A stretch of DNA of 7,496 nucleotides from Planctomycetaceae bacterium. Lineage in GTDB: Bacteria; Planctomycetota; Planctomycetia; Isosphaerales; Isosphaeraceae. The stretch lies in contig JAFANO010000370.1 in assembly GCA_019232645.1 (NCBI GenBank), forward strand, positions 1 to 7,496. Direction: 5' to 3'. The notes under the pieces were generated by a model. It was not told where the DNA came from. It saw only the letters and a list, made by a program, of their open reading frames with translations, and did no database searches. The translations under genes were made by a program, and so were the position numbers. Positions 3,757 through 7,496 of the stretch are shown here, one piece after another. Numbering within the stretch: position 1 is the stretch's first letter; each line of letters begins with the position of its first letter.

Positions 3757-6396
3757 ATGCGGCCCCGACTCGCCGATCTCCTGGCCGGTCTCGCCCTGTG
3801 CTGCCTGGCGCTCCTCTGCTTCGCGCGCCTCGTCGCCCGGCCCGGCGCGCTGATCGTCGACGGTCGGCACCCGAGCCTCGACCACGCCCAGCGCGAGGAC
3901 GTCCGCGTGCTGGGCAACGACCTGACCTACGTCTTCCTGCCGCACCACGCCCAAGTCGCGAGGCACGTGGCTGAAATCGGCCGACTCCCTCTCTGGGACA
4001 CAGCGGGTTTCGCCGGACGGCCGATGGTCGGCAACCCTCAAGGCGGGCTCTTCTATCCGCCGGTCTGGCTGGTCTGGTGGTCGCGGTCGCCCGCGGCGCT
4101 CGGCTGGCTGACGGTCGGCCACCTGATCTGGGCCGGACTCGGGGTTTACGTCCTCTTACGCTCGCTGAGCGCTGGCCGGTTCGCGTCCACGGTGGCGGCG
4201 GGGTGCTTCCAGGCCTCGCCTTACCTCCTGGCCCACACGTTCGAGGGCCATTATCCGCACGTCTGGGTCACGTGCTGGTATCCCTGGGCCTTCTGGGCCT
4301 TCGGCCAGTATCGCCGGGGACGACCGCGCGGCACGCTGCTGCTGGCACCGATGCTGGCCCTGATGTTCCTGTGCGGCCATCTCCAGGAATGGTACTACCT
4401 GGTCTTCGCCCTCAGCGCCTGGGCGGTGGTCGACGCGTTCCGCGCCCTCAGGGCGAGACGCGGGCACGCGGCGCTGGTCGCGCTGGCGGTCTGGGCGGGC
4501 ATCCTCGCCTTGTCTCTGGGCCTGGTGGCGATCGAGCTGATGCCCGACCTGGCGACGCAGGGATGGACCCTGCGCGGCGGGCGGCTGACGCTGGCCAGGG
4601 TCTCGCGCTATCAGCTCCACGCACTCAACCTGTTCCAGTTGCTCGGCCCGGCCGCCCTGGGAGGGCCGGATTCCTACTTCGGTCCCGACAACTACTGGGA
4701 GACGCTCCCCTCGATCGGCCTGATTCCCCTGGTCCTCGTGGCCGTCGCCGTGATGCGCCATCCGGATCGGTCGGTGGTTCGGAGTTGGATCGCCCTGGTC
4801 GTCATCTCGGTGATGTTCGCGGCGGGCCGGCGGCTCGGCCTCTTCACCCTGCTGTTCGAGCTGGTCCCGGGGATGAATCGGTTCCGGGTCCCTTCCCGCT
4901 CGCTCTTCCTAGCCAACCTTGGCGCAGCGGTCCTGGCGGGGCTCGGCGTCGAGGCACTCGAGCGGTTCTCCGACGCGCGCGAAGACTGGCGCCTCCTGGA
5001 ACGTCGAGTCCGGCGGGTCGCCGTCGTGGTCGTGGTGTGTCTGGTCCTCGGTCAAAGCTTCGCCTGGGGATCCAAGCCCCGCCCCCTCCTCTCGGGGCCA
5101 CGGAGTGCCGCCGGTGTCATGTCCGCGACGGCCTCGGGGACAAGACGACCGAAGGCGGTCCCGGCGTCTCGAATCCCTTGCGTCGATCGCGCGGCGAAAA
5201 TCGCCGAGCTCACCGGCGGTCAGTTCCGGGGGATCCTCGCCGCGTCCCGGCTGTTCCAGAGCGGGATGTTCTGGTTCGCCCTGACCGTGACGCTGGCGAC
5301 GCTCGCGTTCGGACGATGGAGCCAGGGGGGCCGCCGCGTCGCGGCCCAGGCGCTGGGGGCGTTCGCGCTCCTGGAGCTGGGGCTGCACGGCCTGGTGCTG
5401 CTGAAAGTGGCACCCGCCGAACAGTTCCTCGGGGCCGACCCGATCAGCGGGGCGCTGGCACGGGTCGAACCCCCCGTCGCCGGGCCGTTCCGGATCCGGG
5501 CGCGTGACATCCTCTACCACGACCTCCGCGCCTCCTGGAACGGGTTCGAGAAGGTCAACATCAACGACTCGTTCCAGATCCAGCACGCCGCCGACCTGTA
5601 CAAGACGCTCTACCCCCTGCTCTACGTGCTGCCGCCGTCGGACCCCGATGAACCCATGGGCGAGGCCATCGCGCGGTTCCGTCGCGATGTCCGCCAGGGG
5701 GTGCTCGACCGCCTGGGGGTCGCCTTCCTGGTCTCCGACCACGTCGAGCCCGAGCCCGCCTGGCCCCTCGTCGCCTCGGGTACGTGGCAGAGGTCCCGGT
5801 TCGTCATCCACCGCAACCCGACAGCACTGCCGCGCGCCTACGTCGTCCCCCGCGCCCTCGCCGCGGACGACGACATCTCGGGGGTGCTCTCGCTCTTCGC
5901 GCGGACCGACCCGCGCGCAGCCGTCCTGATGGAGCGCGATCCCCTCGGCCCCGGGGCCGCGCGTCAACCCTTCACGCCCGCCGAGTGGGCCTCCTCCGAT
6001 CCCGATCGTCCGGTCATCCGGGTCACCACCGTAGCCCCCGGCCTCCTTGTCGTCGCCGACACCTGGATGCCCGGCTGGACCGCCCACGTCGACGGTCGAC
6101 CCGCCCCGATCTTCCGGGGCAATCACGCCCAGCGCGTCGTCCCGCTCCCCGATCCGGGTCGGCACGAGATCGTCCTGCGCTATCACGCGCCGGGACTGGC
6201 GCGGGGGATGGCCCTCACTGGGCTGAGCGCCGTCGTCTGGACTGCTGCGTGGGTCGCGACTCGCTCGAAGAAGAGGCTCCACCCCGGGAGGCCTCTCCGT
6301 CACCATACTCATTTCCGAAGATCCAGGAGCGAGTCCCGTGCCTCCCGAGCCGGGTCGACCCCCGTCCGACACCACGTCAAGGGACTGTTGACCTAA
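3757..6396 (+). CDS. YfhO-family GT-C-like membrane protein
   Basis: This 879-residue protein has many membrane helices and extracytoplasmic segments. YfhO-family proteins are thought to transfer sugars from polyprenyl-phosphate carriers to cell-surface glycans; Bacillus YfhO is linked to lipoteichoic acid glycosylation. After an N-terminal helix (about 8-26), the first outer loop carries NDLTYVFLPHH with D55, then GRLPLWDTAGFAGRP (75-89) and GNPQGGLFYPP (92-102), all characteristic. YFGPDNYWE lies near 307-315. A variable soluble loop spans about 438-500. The C-terminal outer domain ends in the hallmark WMPGWTAHVDG (770-780) and a beta-rich stretch, followed by one last helix. An odd basic tail of about 45 residues follows, with 13 Arg/Lys against one Glu. 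The same frame is open back to 2290, but that extension is only a shadow of the glycosyltransferase. The family call is strong; donor and acceptor are unknown. Confidence 0.88.
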   Translation: MRPRLADLLAGLALCCLALLCFARLVARPGALIVDGRHPSLDHAQREDVRVLGNDLTYVFLPHHAQVARHVAEIGRLPLWDTAGFAGRPMVGNPQGGLFYPPVWLVWWSRSPAALGWLTVGHLIWAGLGVYVLLRSLSAGRFASTVAAGCFQASPYLLAHTFEGHYPHVWVTCWYPWAFWAFGQYRRGRPRGTLLLAPMLALMFLCGHLQEWYYLVFALSAWAVVDAFRALRARRGHAALVALAVWAGILALSLGLVAIELMPDLATQGWTLRGGRLTLARVSRYQLHALNLFQLLGPAALGGPDSYFGPDNYWETLPSIGLIPLVLVAVAVMRHPDRSVVRSWIALVVISVMFAAGRRLGLFTLLFELVPGMNRFRVPSRSLFLANLGAAVLAGLGVEALERFSDAREDWRLLERRVRRVAVVVVVCLVLGQSFAWGSKPRPLLSGPRSAAGVMSATASGTRRPKAVPASRIPCVDRAAKIAELTGGQFRGILAASRLFQSGMFWFALTVTLATLAFGRWSQGGRRVAAQALGAFALLELGLHGLVLLKVAPAEQFLGADPISGALARVEPPVAGPFRIRARDILYHDLRASWNGFEKVNINDSFQIQHAADLYKTLYPLLYVLPPSDPDEPMGEAIARFRRDVRQGVLDRLGVAFLVSDHVEPEPAWPLVASGTWQRSRFVIHRNPTALPRAYVVPRALAADDDISGVLSLFARTDPRAAVLMERDPLGPGAARQPFTPAEWASSDPDRPVIRVTTVAPGLLVVADTWMPGWTAHVDGRPAPIFRGNHAQRVVPLPDPGRHEIVLRYHAPGLARGMALTGLSAVVWTAAWVATRSKKRLHPGRPLRHHTHFRRSRSESRASRAGSTPVRHHVKGLLT

Positions 6397-6498
6397 TGCG
6401 CGAAGTCGTCCCGGGGCAGTCCCGGCGATGGGTTCCGGCGGACCACCTCGGCCTCCTGGCTGATCAATGCGGATCTCCAGATCAGGCGCCCCCGCGGC
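6397..6498. other. convergent intergenic gap with no clear terminator
   Basis: This 102-base gap separates the ends of two converging genes. The only symmetry I find is CTGATC at 6460-6465 with GATCAG at 6480-6485, a six-base stem with a 14-base loop and no T-run on either strand. Termination here may be factor-dependent. No small gene is visible. Confidence 0.5.
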
Positions 6499-7413
6499 TC
6501 ACGTTGAATTGAGCCAGCGGCCGAGGACGAAGGCAGGAATCCAGAGCGCGGCGACGACCAAGGCGGGGGCTGGGCCCCGGACGGCAGCGACGAGGCCGAC
6601 GTTGAGCCAGACCAGGCTGAGGACGCCCGTCTTGACGGCCCGCTGGAACCGGGCTGGCGTGGGCTCCCGGACTGCCCGGGCGCCGGCGGCGTTGACAGTC
6701 CAGGCGGCGAGGAGGATCACGAGCAGCCCCTCCAGGGGCAGGATCGGCGGCCGATCCGGGCTCATCATCGGGAACCGTCGCGGCTGGAGCGCCACGGCCA
6801 GAAATCCCAGGAATGCGACGTCCTGGAGGGTCATGCCGACCAGGAGTCGGTCGGTCCTGCCCGACTCGGTCTCCGACCGGCTGATCCAGGTCACGCCCGT
6901 TACGAAGAGCGCCAGCGAACCGGCGGCCAGCCAGCCCATCGGGCCCCCGAGGTCGGCCGCCTGGCTCATTCCGAGCAGCAGGTTGAGCCCCCGGCAGGCC
7001 CCCATCACTTCGGGGCCGAGGGCCGTCCGCTTCAGCCCGGCGTCGTAGGCCAGGACGCACCCGGCCAGCGCCAAGGCCACGCCGAGGCTCGCCCATGAGC
7101 CGCTCAGCGCGGCCGAGATCGGCCCGAGGACCAGCAGCGCCCCACCCAGCCAGGCCGCGAACCGGCGCGAGACTTGACCCGAGGGCAGCGGCCGGTCCGG
7201 CCGTTCGTCCAGGTCGATCGCGTAGTCGAACACGTCGTTGAGCGCGATCCCCGCCGCGTAGGTCGCCATCGACGCGACCACCAGCGGCAACCAGCGCCCA
7301 GGCTCCTGGAACGTCCCGCGGACCAGGAGCCAGCCTGCCAGGCTGTCGGCGGCGGCGGTGAAGATGTTGGGGAGGCGGACCAGTTGCAGGTAGGGCTTGA
7401 TCGACATGGCCAT
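6499..7413 (-). CDS. UbiA-family prenyltransferase, EboC-like
   Basis: This 304-residue integral membrane protein has seven to nine hydrophobic segments. UbiA enzymes attach a polyprenyl chain to an aromatic or other small acceptor inside the membrane. The first Asp-rich motif is complete: NDVFDYAID at 59-67 matches NDxxDxxxD, followed by DERPDRPLPSG (69-79), the usual helix cap. The second region reads AYDAGLKRT (122-130) and then GACRGLNLLLGMS (138-150). The CRGLN segment and the PNIFTAAADSLAGW opening (15-28) recall EboC, the UbiA-like member of the ebo cluster involved in exporting metabolite precursors in cyanobacteria and others. That resemblance is from memory. The second Asp motif looks reduced compared with classical UbiA. 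ATG 7407 is an alternative start two codons in; a weak GAGG lies about 12 bases upstream of 7413. It starts four bases after the stop of the preceding minus-strand gene, implying an operon entering from the right. The substrate is unknown. Confidence 0.87.
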   Translation of the reverse strand: MAMSIKPYLQLVRLPNIFTAAADSLAGWLLVRGTFQEPGRWLPLVVASMATYAAGIALNDVFDYAIDLDERPDRPLPSGQVSRRFAAWLGGALLVLGPISAALSGSWASLGVALALAGCVLAYDAGLKRTALGPEVMGACRGLNLLLGMSQAADLGGPMGWLAAGSLALFVTGVTWISRSETESGRTDRLLVGMTLQDVAFLGFLAVALQPRRFPMMSPDRPPILPLEGLLVILLAAWTVNAAGARAVREPTPARFQRAVKTGVLSLVWLNVGLVAAVRGPAPALVVAALWIPAFVLGRWLNST

Positions 7414-7417
7414 CGGC

Positions 7418-7496
7418 TCATGCCGCCTCGGTCGGCCCGAGCAGCGGCTTCAAGACCTCGAGCGCGCCCCGCGCCGCGGCGTCGGGGTCGTCGAGG
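7418..7496 (-). CDS. C-terminal end of an unidentified protein (partial)
   Basis: The last 25 codons of a minus-strand gene enter from the right edge and stop with TGA at 7420-7418. The visible tail contains DDPDAAARGALEVLKPLLG, an amphipathic helix, and ends in PTEAA. The codons use G or C at nearly every third position, as in the other genes. Only four bases separate its stop from the prenyltransferase start, so the two are very likely translated from one message. The helix resembles the C-termini of TIM-barrel sugar-phosphate isomerase/epimerases. In ebo clusters the gene before eboC usually encodes a TatD-like hydrolase. Neither identity can be supported from this fragment. Confidence 0.7.
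   Translation of the reverse strand, partial: LDDPDAAARGALEVLKPLLGPTEAA

Noticed and set aside
4077..5507. Plus-strand frame of 476 codons inside the YfhO-like gene
   Set aside because: Low-complexity Arg/Gly/Pro translation in the wrong frame for the family motifs.
4909..6375. Minus-strand frame of 488 codons opposite the YfhO-like gene
   Set aside because: Gly/Asp/Arg-rich antisense shadow with no motif.
6460..6485. CTGATC/GATCAG symmetry considered as a bidirectional terminator
   Set aside because: The stem is only six bases with a 14-base loop and no T-run on either strand.

Overview
The window reads as high-GC bacterial chromosomal DNA. Codon third positions are mostly G or C, noncoding stretches are GC-rich except one short patch, and Shine-Dalgarno sites are recognisable but not universal. 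The gene content, the dispersed-looking AT-rich palindrome between genes and the general style suggest a planctomycete, perhaps of the Isosphaeraceae type. That assignment is inference: the window holds no rRNA, tRNA or marker gene.

Layout. Positions 1-77 may hold the edge of a neighbouring gene, but both strands read open and I cannot choose between them. Positions 78-591 carry no convincing gene: a lower-GC patch (about 55% GC by hand count over 91-240) is followed by a GC-rich leader with a good sigma70-type promoter candidate at 328-356. Three genes then run left to right: a Wzx/MATE-like oligosaccharide flippase (592-2238), a GT4-type glycosyltransferase (2453-3727) and a large YfhO-like GT-C membrane protein (3757-6396). 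The first two are separated by 214 bases dominated by a roughly 100-nt imperfect hairpin (2251-2352) with an exact 16-bp palindrome near its centre. The last two are only 29 bases apart and are probably cotranscribed. A UbiA-family prenyltransferase with EboC-like features (7413-6499, minus strand) converges on the YfhO-like gene. It follows by four bases the tail of another minus-strand gene that enters from the right edge.

How the genes may work together (inference). The GT4 enzyme would add a sugar from an activated donor on the cytoplasmic face. The flippase would move a lipid-linked product across the membrane. The YfhO-like protein would use a polyprenyl-phosphate sugar to decorate a glycan on the outer face. 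No Wzy polymerase, ligase or chain-length regulator is visible, so this is at most part of a surface-glycan pathway. The prenyltransferase belongs to a separate, oppositely oriented transcription unit.

I found no CRISPR array, transposase, tRNA or rRNA, and no clear rho-independent terminator. The most unusual item is the hairpin element between the flippase and the glycosyltransferase. The protein genes belong to recognisable families, and I do not see direct proof of a wholly new system.
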